Assembly: GCF_900143005.1 (NCBI RefSeq)
Contig: NZ_FRCS01000010.1
Location: 124,001-188,000, forward strand
Source: Cryptosporangium aurantiacum
Lineage (GTDB): Bacteria; Actinomycetota; Actinomycetes; Mycobacteriales; Cryptosporangiaceae
DNA length: 64,000 nucleotides
Reading direction: 5' to 3'
Below are positions 57,024 to 64,000 of this stretch, piece after piece; within the stretch, counting starts at the first letter, position 1, and every line of letters starts with the position of its first letter. Below the pieces are notes generated by a model, which worked only from the letters and a program-made list of their open reading frames with translations, was not told where the DNA came from and did not search any database. The position numbers and the translations under genes are program-made.

Positions 57024-57054
57024 AGCGTGGCGCCTCCCCTCGGGGGAGGCGCAA
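57024..57054 (-). promoter_or_regulatory. MerR-type long-spacer promoter with dyad
   Basis: On the minus strand TTGCGC (57054-57049) and CACGCT (57029-57024) are 19 bases apart, the elongated spacer of MerR-controlled promoters. The spacer holds a perfect 10-bp inverted repeat, GCGCCTCCCC and GGGGAGGCGC (57030-57039 and 57043-57052), with a 3-base centre. The start codon is six bases after the -10 box, giving a leaderless transcript. The same hairpin could also terminate the TauE gene ending at 57081. Confidence 0.72.
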
Positions 57055-57080
57055 GCGCCGGTTCACGAGCTTCGAGGAGC

Positions 57081-57866
57081 CTAAATGGTTGCCCCCTGCA
57101 CCAGGTATAGGGCACCGATCACCGCCGCGATCGCGCCGAGCAGCAGGCGCAGACCGGTTTCCGGCAGGCGGCGTTGCAGCCGGGCGCCGAGGTACCCGCC
57201 GACCAGCCCACCGAGGCCCGCCAGCAGCCCCAGCGTCCAGTCCGGGGCGATCGAGCCGCCGGTGAACAGGGAGAGCACCGCGTACGCCGTCGCGCCGCAG
57301 ATCGACGCCGCGAACGTCGAGGCCAGCGCGGCCGGTGCCACCACCGCGACCGGGTGGCCCCGGCCGACCAGGATCGGCCCGAGGATCGAACCGCCGCCGA
57401 TGCCGTAGATCCCGCCGACGACGCCGATCACCAACGCCAGCCCGGTCACCGTCGACGCCGCCCACGGTGTCCGGTTCGCCGGGCGGCGGTTCGCGCGTAG
57501 CGTCCGAATGACCAACCAGACGCCCAACGGGAGCAGCACGCACCCGGCGACGAGCCGGAAGACGACCGCGCCGGGGAGCAGGAACACCCGGACGACCGCC
57601 CCCAGCACCACGCCGGGAACCGTCCCCGCCACCAACTGGCGGGTCAGCGGGCCCGCGAGCTGACCCGAGCGCGCGTACCGCCACAGGGCCCCCGGCCCGG
57701 CGACCACGTTGAACAGCAGGTTCGTCGGCGTCACCGCCGGGTTGGGCACCTGGAGCACGGACAGCTGCACCGGCAGCAGGAACACCGCGCCGGAGACTCC
57801 GACCGGCGCCGTCACGATCGCGATGACCAGTCCGGCGGCGAACGCGGTGATGCCGACGGTGTCCAT
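57081..57866 (-). CDS. TauE/SafE-type sulfite exporter family protein
   Basis: 261 residues with about eight hydrophobic helices. GITAFAAGLVIAIVTAPVGV with SGAVFLLPVQLSVLQVPNPA and PTNLLFNVVAGPGALWRYAR are the first family motif. IGVVGGIYGIGGGSILGPIL is the second. The family transports sulfite, sulfonates or other organic anions. It lies beside, not coupled to, the ABC operon; the substrate is unknown. Confidence 0.9.
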   Translation of the reverse strand: MDTVGITAFAAGLVIAIVTAPVGVSGAVFLLPVQLSVLQVPNPAVTPTNLLFNVVAGPGALWRYARSGQLAGPLTRQLVAGTVPGVVLGAVVRVFLLPGAVVFRLVAGCVLLPLGVWLVIRTLRANRRPANRTPWAASTVTGLALVIGVVGGIYGIGGGSILGPILVGRGHPVAVVAPAALASTFAASICGATAYAVLSLFTGGSIAPDWTLGLLAGLGGLVGGYLGARLQRRLPETGLRLLLGAIAAVIGALYLVQGATI

Positions 57867-57878
57867 CGCGCCGGAACA

Positions 57879-58511
57879 CTACCGACGAACGACGGCCCCG
57901 ATCAGCAGCGCCGCGCCCGCGCCGGCCAGCACGAACCCCCAGCGGTCGTGCGCGGCGGCCCAGCGCGGGTCGGTGACCCCGACGAACAGGGCCAGTCCTG
58001 GCGGCAACAGCGCACCCCCACCGACGACGACGAGCAGCGTCGGGCCGGTGATCGGGCTGGCGACGCCGCGATCGGCCAGCCGGTACCCGGCCACTGCGAG
58101 CGCGAGCGCCAGGACGACGATCGTCGCGGCCTCGAGCGTGGTGCCGGGGAGTTGCAGCAGGTCGCCTGCGCCGTTCTCGGCACCGACCAGCACGATGCCC
58201 AGCGCCGCCACCCACCAGACCGCGGCGCCGACGAGCGCGAGGCCGACCCGGAGTGCGGTGGTGACCCAGGCTCGTCCGGGAACCACCACTGTTGTGGGTT
58301 TTGCCGGGTCGTCGAGCAGGAACACCGCGCCGACCCCGGCACAGACGGCGGCCAGCCGGAGTTGCAGCGTCAGCGAGTCGGGGTCGAGTGCGGTGGTCAG
58401 CACCGCGGGCACGGCCAGCAGGACGAGCCCCGCGGCGGCTGCGAGCAGGAACGGCCCGGTGCGAGCCGCCCGCACGGTCGGCCACGCCGCGGCCAGCGCC
58501 AGCTTCAGCAC
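57879..58511 (-). CDS. Membrane protein, third part of ABC operon
   Basis: 210 residues from a GTG that overlaps the permease end by seven bases. Six hydrophobic helices, for example FLLAAAAGLVLLAVPAVLTT, VGLALVGAAVWWVAALGIVL, TLEAATIVVLALALAVAGYR. No ATPase or known permease motif is recognised. It probably forms the membrane complex with 58505-60064 as the second ABC permease subunit; that is inference from coupling. Confidence 0.72.
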   Translation of the reverse strand: MLKLALAAAWPTVRAARTGPFLLAAAAGLVLLAVPAVLTTALDPDSLTLQLRLAAVCAGVGAVFLLDDPAKPTTVVVPGRAWVTTALRVGLALVGAAVWWVAALGIVLVGAENGAGDLLQLPGTTLEAATIVVLALALAVAGYRLADRGVASPITGPTLLVVVGGGALLPPGLALFVGVTDPRWAAAHDRWGFVLAGAGAALLIGAVVRR

Positions 58512-60064
58512 TGCGTTCGCTCCTCGGCCGGGGGCTGCTCTGCGGCGGGAACGCCGACGAGCGCGGCGAACCGGTCGGCGTCGGTACTGGGTGCGGTTAG
58601 TTCGGCCCAGTGCTGCCGCACCAACTGTGCGGCGTCCGGTTTGTCCAGCAGCGCGAGCCCGGCTGCGGCGTCCGGGTCCGGGACGCCGATCATCGCGTAA
58701 CCGCTGGAGTCGCCGAGCACCAGCGAGTTCCAGCTCGTTTCGTCCAGTTCCCGCAGCCCGGCGGCGGTTCGCTCCGACGCCTGACCGACGAGCCAGATCA
58801 GCAGCGCACCGCGGGAGCCGCACACCGGGAGCCCGTCCCGCCAGGAGCGCCCGGTCATCAGCCGGTAGGCGACCGCGCCGGCGAACACCGCGGCGGACCG
58901 GTCGTTGCCCCACTCGGTGCCGATCGGGATCGCCTCCGGGGTGCCCGCGTCCACGTTGGCGCGTTCCACGACCTCGGCGCGCTCCTGCTCCTCCTCCAGG
59001 CTGGTCACGGTCCCGCTCTCCGGGTAGCCCTCGGCGAGAACCCGCTGCCGGACGACGAGCGGAGGGCCGACGGTTGTCGGCACCGCGCGGCGCACGCTCC
59101 GGAGCACCGCGTCCCAGTCCTCGATCCACGGCCGGAAGTCGTCGAACGCGCAGTACCGCACGTCACCGACGGTCCGGCAGGTCTGCAGCGCGTTCGGGGT
59201 GTTCGTGGCGGTCAGCCGGACCTCCCGCAGCGAGGGGTCGGTCCGGTACTGGGTGGCCGCGCCCCCGACCGCGACGATGACTGCCAGGGCCCCCGCCACC
59301 CACATCCGACGCGCGCCCGACCGCACCAGCGCGAGCACCGCCAGCACCGCGATCACCCCCACCAGGTACAGCAGGTGACGCGCGGCCGGCCGCTCCGCCA
59401 GGTCGGACGGTACCGGCATCGGGAACTCCGGCGAGATGATCGGCAGCAGCAGCCGGACGCGAGACCCGGAAGCGGCGCCGACCGGCGCGATGAACGCACA
59501 GGACGTGACCACCAGCGCGACCACCGGCGCGACCACCGCGGAACGGGTCACCCCGGCGAGCAGCACGCCCAGCGTCCCGAACAGCGCGACGACGGCCGGT
59601 CCGGTGAGGACATCCGCCCAGGCAGGCGCACCGGCCGCGCCGGGCAGCGCCGCGAGGACGCCGGTGCGCAACCCGGTCAGGACGAGCGCCAGCCCGGTCG
59701 GCGCCAGCACCGCCAGCAGGAGCGCTCCGGTCCGCCAGGCCTTCGGCAGCACGAGGACGTCGAACAGGACGTCGGCCCGGTGCCGGTATGGGCGCAACGC
59801 GGCGAGGTTGGCGGTGACCAGCGCGCCGTTGGCGAGGATCAGCAGCGCGAGGAACTGCGCGGTGACGACGTCGTCGGCCAGCACCGGGTAGCGGTTGATC
59901 GACCCGCTGACCCAGCCGTACGTCCACGGCGTGAGGAACAGCACCGCGGCGGCGATCGTCACCGGCGAACGCAGCATGCGGACGGCCTCGACCCGGGCCA
60001 GCGCCCGCATCGCCCGGCCGCGGTCGACCCCCGTCTCGACCGGCGAGTCCAGCAGCGCGGTCAC
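58505..60064 (-). CDS. ABC transporter permease-like membrane protein
   Basis: 519 residues from a GTG overlapping the ATPase stop (GTGA). The N-terminal half is an ABC-2-type membrane domain: LARVEAVRMLRSPVTIAAAV, LLILANGALVTANLAALRPY, LLLAVLAPTGLALVLTGL, PAVVALFGTLGVLLAGVTRS. A helix (RRMWVAGALAVIVAVGGAAT) near residue 310 leads to a soluble C-terminal domain of about 200 residues with two Cys (CRTVGDVRYCAF) and ending EERTQC. The soluble part is unusual for ABC-2 permeases and may be extracytoplasmic. Substrate unknown. Confidence 0.78.
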   Translation of the reverse strand: MTALLDSPVETGVDRGRAMRALARVEAVRMLRSPVTIAAAVLFLTPWTYGWVSGSINRYPVLADDVVTAQFLALLILANGALVTANLAALRPYRHRADVLFDVLVLPKAWRTGALLLAVLAPTGLALVLTGLRTGVLAALPGAAGAPAWADVLTGPAVVALFGTLGVLLAGVTRSAVVAPVVALVVTSCAFIAPVGAASGSRVRLLLPIISPEFPMPVPSDLAERPAARHLLYLVGVIAVLAVLALVRSGARRMWVAGALAVIVAVGGAATQYRTDPSLREVRLTATNTPNALQTCRTVGDVRYCAFDDFRPWIEDWDAVLRSVRRAVPTTVGPPLVVRQRVLAEGYPESGTVTSLEEEQERAEVVERANVDAGTPEAIPIGTEWGNDRSAAVFAGAVAYRLMTGRSWRDGLPVCGSRGALLIWLVGQASERTAAGLRELDETSWNSLVLGDSSGYAMIGVPDPDAAAGLALLDKPDAAQLVRQHWAELTAPSTDADRFAALVGVPAAEQPPAEERTQC

Positions 60065-60927
60065 TGGGCGGCCGCCAGATCCACGAGCGTCAGGTAGCCG
60101 TCCTCCAGCGTCGGCGCCAGCAGTTCGGCACCTACCGGTGGATCCCCGACGTGCCGGAACATCCCGGTGCCGGTCCGCCACGACGCCAGCGCGCCCGGCG
60201 CGCGCGCGTCGCTCGTCCAGACCCGGCCGTCGGCCAGCCCGGTGAGCTCGGCAGGCGGACCACTGAACCGGACCCCACCGTGGTCGAGCACGATCACCTC
60301 GCGGCAGAGCGACGTGACGTCCTCGGTCTGGTGGGTCGAGAGCAGCACCGTGCGTTCCTCGCCGAGGTCGGCGAAGAGCTCGCGGAAGCGCATCCGCTGC
60401 TCCGGGTCGAGGCCGACGGTCGGTTCGTCCAGGATCAGCACGTCCGGGTTCCCGACCAGCGCGGCCGCGAGTGCGACCCGCTGCCGGGACCCGCCGGAGA
60501 GCGTCCGGATCCGGTCGCCGCGGCGAGCACTGAGCCCGACGGCGTCCAGGGCGCGCCGCACCTCGTCGTGTCGGCGCCGGCGGTCGGTCAGCTCCTTGAG
60601 GATCGCCACGTAGTCGACGAACTCGAACGCGGTGAACGAGCGGTGGAAACCGGGGTCCTGCGGCAGGTAACCGATCCGGCGCCGGGCGGCCAGGCGGCCC
60701 GGCCCGGTCAGCGGGTCGTGCCCGAACACCGACAGGCTGCCCGAGTCGGGGTTGACCGCGGTCGCGACGATCCGCAACAGCGTCGTCTTGCCCGCTCCGT
60801 TCGGGCCGAGCAGGCCGGTGACCCCGGCGCCCAGCGTGAACGAGACGTTGTTGAGCGCGATCGTCCGTCCGTACCGGAGAGAGAGGCCGGTGGCGCGTAC
60901 GGCAACATCGGTCGAACTCAGGGTCAT
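60061..60927 (-). CDS. ABC transporter ATP-binding protein
   Basis: 288 residues with GGAGGTCTCG before ATG 60927. Walker A is GLLGPNGAGKTTLLRIVATA, the signature is LSGGSRQRVALAAALVGNPD, and Walker B is VLILDEPTVGLDPEQRMRFR. LLSTHQTEDVTSLCREVIVL is the switch region. It is translated with the zinc-finger protein (ATGA) upstream and the permease (GTGA) downstream. The exporter belongs to the sigma-factor operon and may act in envelope stress. Confidence 0.92.
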   Translation of the reverse strand: MTLSSTDVAVRATGLSLRYGRTIALNNVSFTLGAGVTGLLGPNGAGKTTLLRIVATAVNPDSGSLSVFGHDPLTGPGRLAARRRIGYLPQDPGFHRSFTAFEFVDYVAILKELTDRRRRHDEVRRALDAVGLSARRGDRIRTLSGGSRQRVALAAALVGNPDVLILDEPTVGLDPEQRMRFRELFADLGEERTVLLSTHQTEDVTSLCREVIVLDHGGVRFSGPPAELTGLADGRVWTSDARAPGALASWRTGTGMFRHVGDPPVGAELLAPTLEDGYLTLVDLAAAQ

Positions 60928-61748
60928 CGAGACCTCCACACGGTCGGACGGGCGCGGTCGAACGCGGCGATCTGGTGCCGCAGGGCCAGCGCAGCCGCGA
61001 CGGCGGCTGCGGCGATGGCGGACTGTCCGGCCACCGAGTACGGCGCCGAGGACGTGGAGTTCAACCCGCCGCTGCTCAGGACCGCGCCGAACCAACCCAG
61101 CCCGACCACGGCCGCGGCGGGCACCGCGCCGAAGCGCGGGGTGAGCAGCAGCGTCAGGATCGTCAGGGCCAGCGACGGCAGGAACCAGCCGACGACCCGG
61201 ATGCCGTACTCGGCCATCGAGAGGCTCGCAGCGGTGGCCAGGACGGTGTTCACCGAGAGCACGGCCGCGCACCGCAACAGGAGCAGCCGGAACGTGGAGA
61301 ACGGCGCGACGACGGTGGTCTCGTAGGTCGGATCGATGCCGGGTCCGAACGACACGGCGACGCCGATCAGCGGCAGCAGCGGTGTCAGCGCGAGGAATAC
61401 GACGGGTTCGACGTAGTGGGCCAGCAGGGCGGCCAGCAGGAGTGTCACGGCGACCGCGGTGAGCCAGGACCCCCTCAGCGCCGGTGTGGCCGCCAGCAGC
61501 CGCCCGGTGTGCTCCGGAACGCCGAGCGCCACCAGCGTCCGCTCGACGACGCCGGGGCGCGGGGCGTCCAGCGACGCGTCCAACCGCTCCCACCCGGCGT
61601 CGACCAGGTCGGGACCGACGATCGACGCGAGCGAGCCACGGCACTCCGCGCAGGACGCCACGTGGGCCTCGACCGACCAGAGTGCGGGTGGGGTCAGCTC
61701 CCCGGCGGCGTAAGCGGCCAGATCAGACGATGCGAGATGCCAACTCAT
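60924..61748 (-). CDS. Zinc-finger anti-sigma-like membrane protein (zf-HC2)
   Basis: 274 residues starting at ATG 61748. The N-terminal zf-HC2 motif HVASCAECRGSLASI (HxxxCxxC) lies near residue 29. Six hydrophobic helices follow (AVTLLLAALLAHYVEPVVFL, FRLLLLRCAAVLSVNTVLAT, FLPSLALTILTLLLTP, SAIAAAAVAAALAL). Position directly after the ECF sigma gene (ATGA overlap) fits an anti-sigma factor that releases the sigma factor on an envelope signal. It precedes the ABC genes in the same operon. Confidence 0.85.
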   Translation of the reverse strand: MSWHLASSDLAAYAAGELTPPALWSVEAHVASCAECRGSLASIVGPDLVDAGWERLDASLDAPRPGVVERTLVALGVPEHTGRLLAATPALRGSWLTAVAVTLLLAALLAHYVEPVVFLALTPLLPLIGVAVSFGPGIDPTYETTVVAPFSTFRLLLLRCAAVLSVNTVLATAASLSMAEYGIRVVGWFLPSLALTILTLLLTPRFGAVPAAAVVGLGWFGAVLSSGGLNSTSSAPYSVAGQSAIAAAAVAAALALRHQIAAFDRARPTVWRSR

Positions 61749-62287
61749 GCCAGCTCCTGGCGTAGCTGCCGTCGGGCGCGCATGGCCCGCGTCTTCACGG
61801 TTCCGGGCGGGATGCCGAGCAGGATCGCTGCCTCGCCGGTCGTCAGCCCGTCGAGCACGGTCGCCTGGAGCACGGCCCGTAACTCCGGTGAGAGGCGGGC
61901 GAGCGCACCGGCCAGGTCACCGTGCTCGACGCCCCGCAGCACGAGGTCCTCAGCGGATGGTTCCGCGGAACCGCGGAACCGCGCCAGCACCTGCCGCACG
62001 CGCTCCTTGGCGCCCTGCCTGCGCAAGGCGTCCACCAGGCGACGAGACCCGATGCGCCACAGCCAGCCGGTGACGTCGCCCTGTTCGCGGTAGCGCGCGG
62101 CTCCGCCGCGCCAGATCCCCAGGAACGTCTCCTGGACGACGTCGTCCACCACTGCGTGGTCGGCGCAGCGGTGTCGCAGGCGCAGCACCAGCCATCCGGC
62201 GTGGCGGCGGTAGAACTCCTCGAACGCAGCGCGATCACCGGCCGCCACCCGGGACAGCAGGTCACCATCGCTCTGCGAAGTGCTCAC
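61745..62287 (-). CDS. ECF RNA polymerase sigma factor
   Basis: 180 residues. Region 2 is AGDRAAFEEFYRRHAGWLVL, RLRHRCADHAVVDDVVQETF with LGIWRGGAARYREQGD, GWLWRIGSRRLVDALRRQG. Region 4 is LARLSPELRAVLQATVLDGL, TTGEAAILLGIPPGTVKTRA. Its stop overlaps the zinc-finger protein start. It heads the five-gene sigma / anti-sigma / ABC operon and is probably self-activating. Confidence 0.93.
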   Translation of the reverse strand: MSTSQSDGDLLSRVAAGDRAAFEEFYRRHAGWLVLRLRHRCADHAVVDDVVQETFLGIWRGGAARYREQGDVTGWLWRIGSRRLVDALRRQGAKERVRQVLARFRGSAEPSAEDLVLRGVEHGDLAGALARLSPELRAVLQATVLDGLTTGEAAILLGIPPGTVKTRAMRARRQLRQELA

Positions 62288-62319
62288 GCCCCTTCATCGC
62301 ACGTGCCGGGCGTAGCGGT

Positions 62320-63147
62320 TCACGGAACCAGCTGGAACCTTTCGGCGAATGCCGACAGCTCGTCGGTCGTCCCGGCGCCGACGACCAGGCGGGTCACACC
62401 CTGCGCGGCGTAGGCCTCGACCTGCGCCGGGGTGAGATCGATCGAGCCCCACCGGGTGTATTCGAAGCTGTCCGGGTCGGGGCTAGCCGCCCGGGCGATC
62501 TCGAACTGCGCGGTCCGCTCCTCCGGCGACAGGAAACCGCCCGGGAAGAAACCGTCACCCCGGCGCCCGGCGCGTCGAGCCGCAGCGAGGCTGGATCCGC
62601 CCACGTGGATCGGCAAGTTCGTGGTGCCGTACGGCTTCGGGTAGATGCAGATGTTCTCGAACGCGAAGAACTCACCGGAGTGGCTCACGCCGTGCTCGTC
62701 GCCGGCCCAGAGCAGTCGGAGCACGTCGATCGCCTCGTCGGTGCGGCGCCCCCGGCTCGCGAAGTCGACGCCGACCGCCGCGGCCTCGCCCGGGAGCGTC
62801 CCCACGCCGACCGTCAGCAGACGCATCCGCCCCTTCGACAGGGTGTCGATTGTCGCGAGGCGTTTGGCCAGCACCACCGGGTGCCGGTAGGGCAGCAGCA
62901 GCACCGCGGTGCCGAGCAGGATGCGCTCCGTGGACGCGGCGACGAAGCTCAAGCAGTCGAGCGGGTCGGCGAACGGCAGGGTCGGCGGTAGTGCCATCGG
63001 CCCGATCTTGGCTCCCGGGTAGAGCACCAAATGCTCGTTCACGTAGAACGACTCGAAGCCGCTCGCCTCGGCATGCCGGGCGAAGCCGACGAGCCGGTCC
63101 GGGTCCGTCCCCGCTGTCGCGGTGCTGTAGCTGACGCCGAATTTCAC
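62320..63147 (-). CDS. LLM-class F420-dependent oxidoreductase
   Basis: 275 residues from a GTG at 63147. The luciferase-like TIM barrel is clear: KFGVSYSTATAGTDPDRLVG, HAEASGFESFYVNEHLVLYP, LSFVAASTERILLGTAVLLL, and PYRHPVVLAKRLATIDTLSK. GRMRLLTVGVGTLPGEAAAV is the cofactor loop. IYPKPYGTTNLPIHVGGSSL ends the active-site part. Actinobacterial members use F420H2 for redox of small molecules; FMN use is also possible. Confidence 0.9.
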   Translation of the reverse strand: MKFGVSYSTATAGTDPDRLVGFARHAEASGFESFYVNEHLVLYPGAKIGPMALPPTLPFADPLDCLSFVAASTERILLGTAVLLLPYRHPVVLAKRLATIDTLSKGRMRLLTVGVGTLPGEAAAVGVDFASRGRRTDEAIDVLRLLWAGDEHGVSHSGEFFAFENICIYPKPYGTTNLPIHVGGSSLAAARRAGRRGDGFFPGGFLSPEERTAQFEIARAASPDPDSFEYTRWGSIDLTPAQVEAYAAQGVTRLVVGAGTTDELSAFAERFQLVP

Positions 63148-63222
63148 GTCGCGGACGCTAAGCTTTGCCGTCGACGTCAAGGCAAACGTTTGGCGCGGCG
63201 GGCGGAGCGGAACGCTCGCGGC

Positions 63223-63618
63223 ATGACTTATCCGATCGTGCGACAGACGGTGCTCGACTGCGAGAACACGCGCGAACTGGCCGAGTTCTACCGGCAATTG
63301 CTCGGCCTGGAGTACCGACCCGGTGACGAGCCGGAGAACGGCGACAAGGAGTGGCTCGTCCTGCGTAACCCGGGCGGTGCGCAGCTCGCGTTCCAGCAGG
63401 TCGACAAGCTGGAGCGGGCGACGTGGCCGGAAGGGCCGCGTCCGCAGCAACTCCACCTCGACATCACGGTGTCCGACACGACCACGCTGATCGAACAGCG
63501 GAAGCGCGCGCTGGAACTCGGGGCGACCCAGCTCTTCGACCGTTTCGACGACCCGGACGAGCCGCTCTACGTCTTCGGCGACCCCGCCGGCCACCCCTTC
63601 TGCCTCTTCGTCGAGTAG
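63223..63618 (+). CDS. VOC family protein
   Basis: 131 residues from ATG 63223. The paired beta-alpha-beta units are RQTVLDCENTRELAEFYRQL and LHLDITVSDTTTLIEQRKRA, and the core ends LYVFGDPAGHPFCLFVE. It resembles the C-terminal half of the tandem VOC protein 9517-10248. The substrate is unknown. It is divergent from the LLM oxidoreductase with 75 bases between starts. Confidence 0.87.
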   Translation: MTYPIVRQTVLDCENTRELAEFYRQLLGLEYRPGDEPENGDKEWLVLRNPGGAQLAFQQVDKLERATWPEGPRPQQLHLDITVSDTTTLIEQRKRALELGATQLFDRFDDPDEPLYVFGDPAGHPFCLFVE

Positions 63619-63802
63619 GCGAGCGCCCAGGTCCGCGGGTCGGGGTCGCTGGAGCGGTGGCAAATCGTGGACGCTCTGGCACCGGGGATTTGACACTGCT
63701 GGGGGCTGGAAGCAGACCTCCGATGGGGCCACTCCGTGGCGCACCCGCGCTCGGACCGGCGCAGTACGGTGGTTACTTCGGGGGCGGCGAGAGGAGAGCG
63801 GT

Positions 63803-64000
63803 GTGGCGGGATGGTCCCTGACCGGGCGGTCCTACCCGAAACCCGTGCAGAGGGTCGCCGACGACCGGGGCCGGCCGCCGCGCCTGGCTGACGTCTCGCT
63901 CGGTGACCTCGGTGTCCACGAGCCGCACGGCACGTACGTGCCCCGCGAAGCCGACGCCGCGCTGGAGAAGCTGTTCGCCGACGACGCCCCGCTGATCGTC
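63803..64000 (+). CDS. N-terminus of a probable NTPase/STAND-type protein (cut by window edge)
   Basis: 66 residues from a GTG with GAGGAGAGCGG upstream; the frame is open to the window end. The sequence WSLTGRSYPKPVQRVADDRG then DLGVHEPHGTYVPREADAAL and LEKLFADDAPLIV reads like the lead-in of actinobacterial P-loop/TPR proteins. There a YxPRDxDxxLRxxL block precedes Walker A. The P-loop itself is beyond the edge, so the assignment is tentative. It follows a 184-base gap with no strong structure; TTGACA at 63690-63695 could be a -35 box. Confidence 0.45.
   Translation, partial: MAGWSLTGRSYPKPVQRVADDRGRPPRLADVSLGDLGVHEPHGTYVPREADAALEKLFADDAPLIV

Noticed and set aside
63690-63718. Promoter for the edge gene using TTGACA at 63690
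   Set aside because: A good -35 box is present but no acceptable -10 hexamer at 16-18 bases follows, so it is noted only as a possibility.
1-64000. CRISPR array, tRNA, rRNA or intact insertion sequence
   Set aside because: No repeated spacer-like units, tRNA cloverleaf with CCA-type end, rRNA sequence or transposase DDE motif was recognised on reading; a tRNA search tool would be needed to be certain.

Overview
The window is high-GC DNA with the dense, strongly GC3-biased coding style of an actinobacterium. Many genes start with GTG. Starts repeatedly overlap the preceding stop as GTGA or ATGA, and at least eleven genes look leaderless, with a TANNNT-like -10 box 6-7 nt before the start codon. 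The families fit this: PF04672-type SAM methyltransferases, F420-type oxidoreductases, mycothiol/DinB-fold enzymes, two very large LAL-type LuxR regulators, a SigE-family sigma factor and a tandem-MerR TioE-like regulator. A Cryptosporangium/Frankia-like soil actinomycete is a guess; no rRNA or tRNA gene was seen to fix it.

Layout. 1-7003 is the end of a surface-polysaccharide cluster: three glycosyltransferases, a Wzx-type flippase, and an O-antigen-ligase-like polymerase that carries a Wzz-like module at its C-terminus. 7000-12645 holds small metabolic or resistance-type genes (VOC, DinB, cupin, SAM methyltransferase, a serine-hydrolase fold that has lost its catalytic Ser-x-x-Lys) and a seven-bladed WD40 protein. 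12725-22139 has two LAL regulators, a hydrolase, a DeoR/deoxyribosyltransferase-like divergent pair, a small secreted protein and an alkaline phosphatase. 22214-31903 has RidA, an RsrR-like Rrf2 regulator divergent from an NAD(P)-binding protein, a Fic protein under nested dyads, a methyltransferase/F420/mycothiol operon, a 42-residue Tyr/Cys-rich small protein, and a WYL regulator divergent from an epoxide hydrolase. 31520-43583 holds regulator/target pairs (HxlR, TetR), a two-component system divergent from an ABC exporter, two gene remnants and a SigE sigma operon. 43637-50083 has TioE divergent from an erythromycin-esterase/DUF6194 fusion, a TetR/membrane-protein divergent pair and a deletion scar of a LysR/transporter pair. 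50197-52304 is a four-gene cassette: secreted peptide, histidine-kinase-like protein without an ATPase domain, pseudo-receiver regulator and TIR-like protein. It is the best candidate here for an undescribed system. 52258-63147 runs almost entirely on the minus strand and ends in a translationally coupled sigma factor / zinc-finger membrane protein / ABC transporter operon (62287 down to 57879). The right edge cuts the start of a probable NTPase-type protein.

How the genes work together. The window is dominated by small self-contained regulator-target modules. In several, a perfect inverted repeat lies inside the promoter spacer of the divergent target: DeoR at 17106-17123, HxlR at 31927-31950, TetR at 34697-34738 and 46284-46331. 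A MerR gene has a 19-bp-spacer promoter with a dyad at 57030-57052. Three gene remnants (PhyH, an ANT-like nucleotidyltransferase, a LysR/transporter pair) show that the region is actively losing accessory genes.
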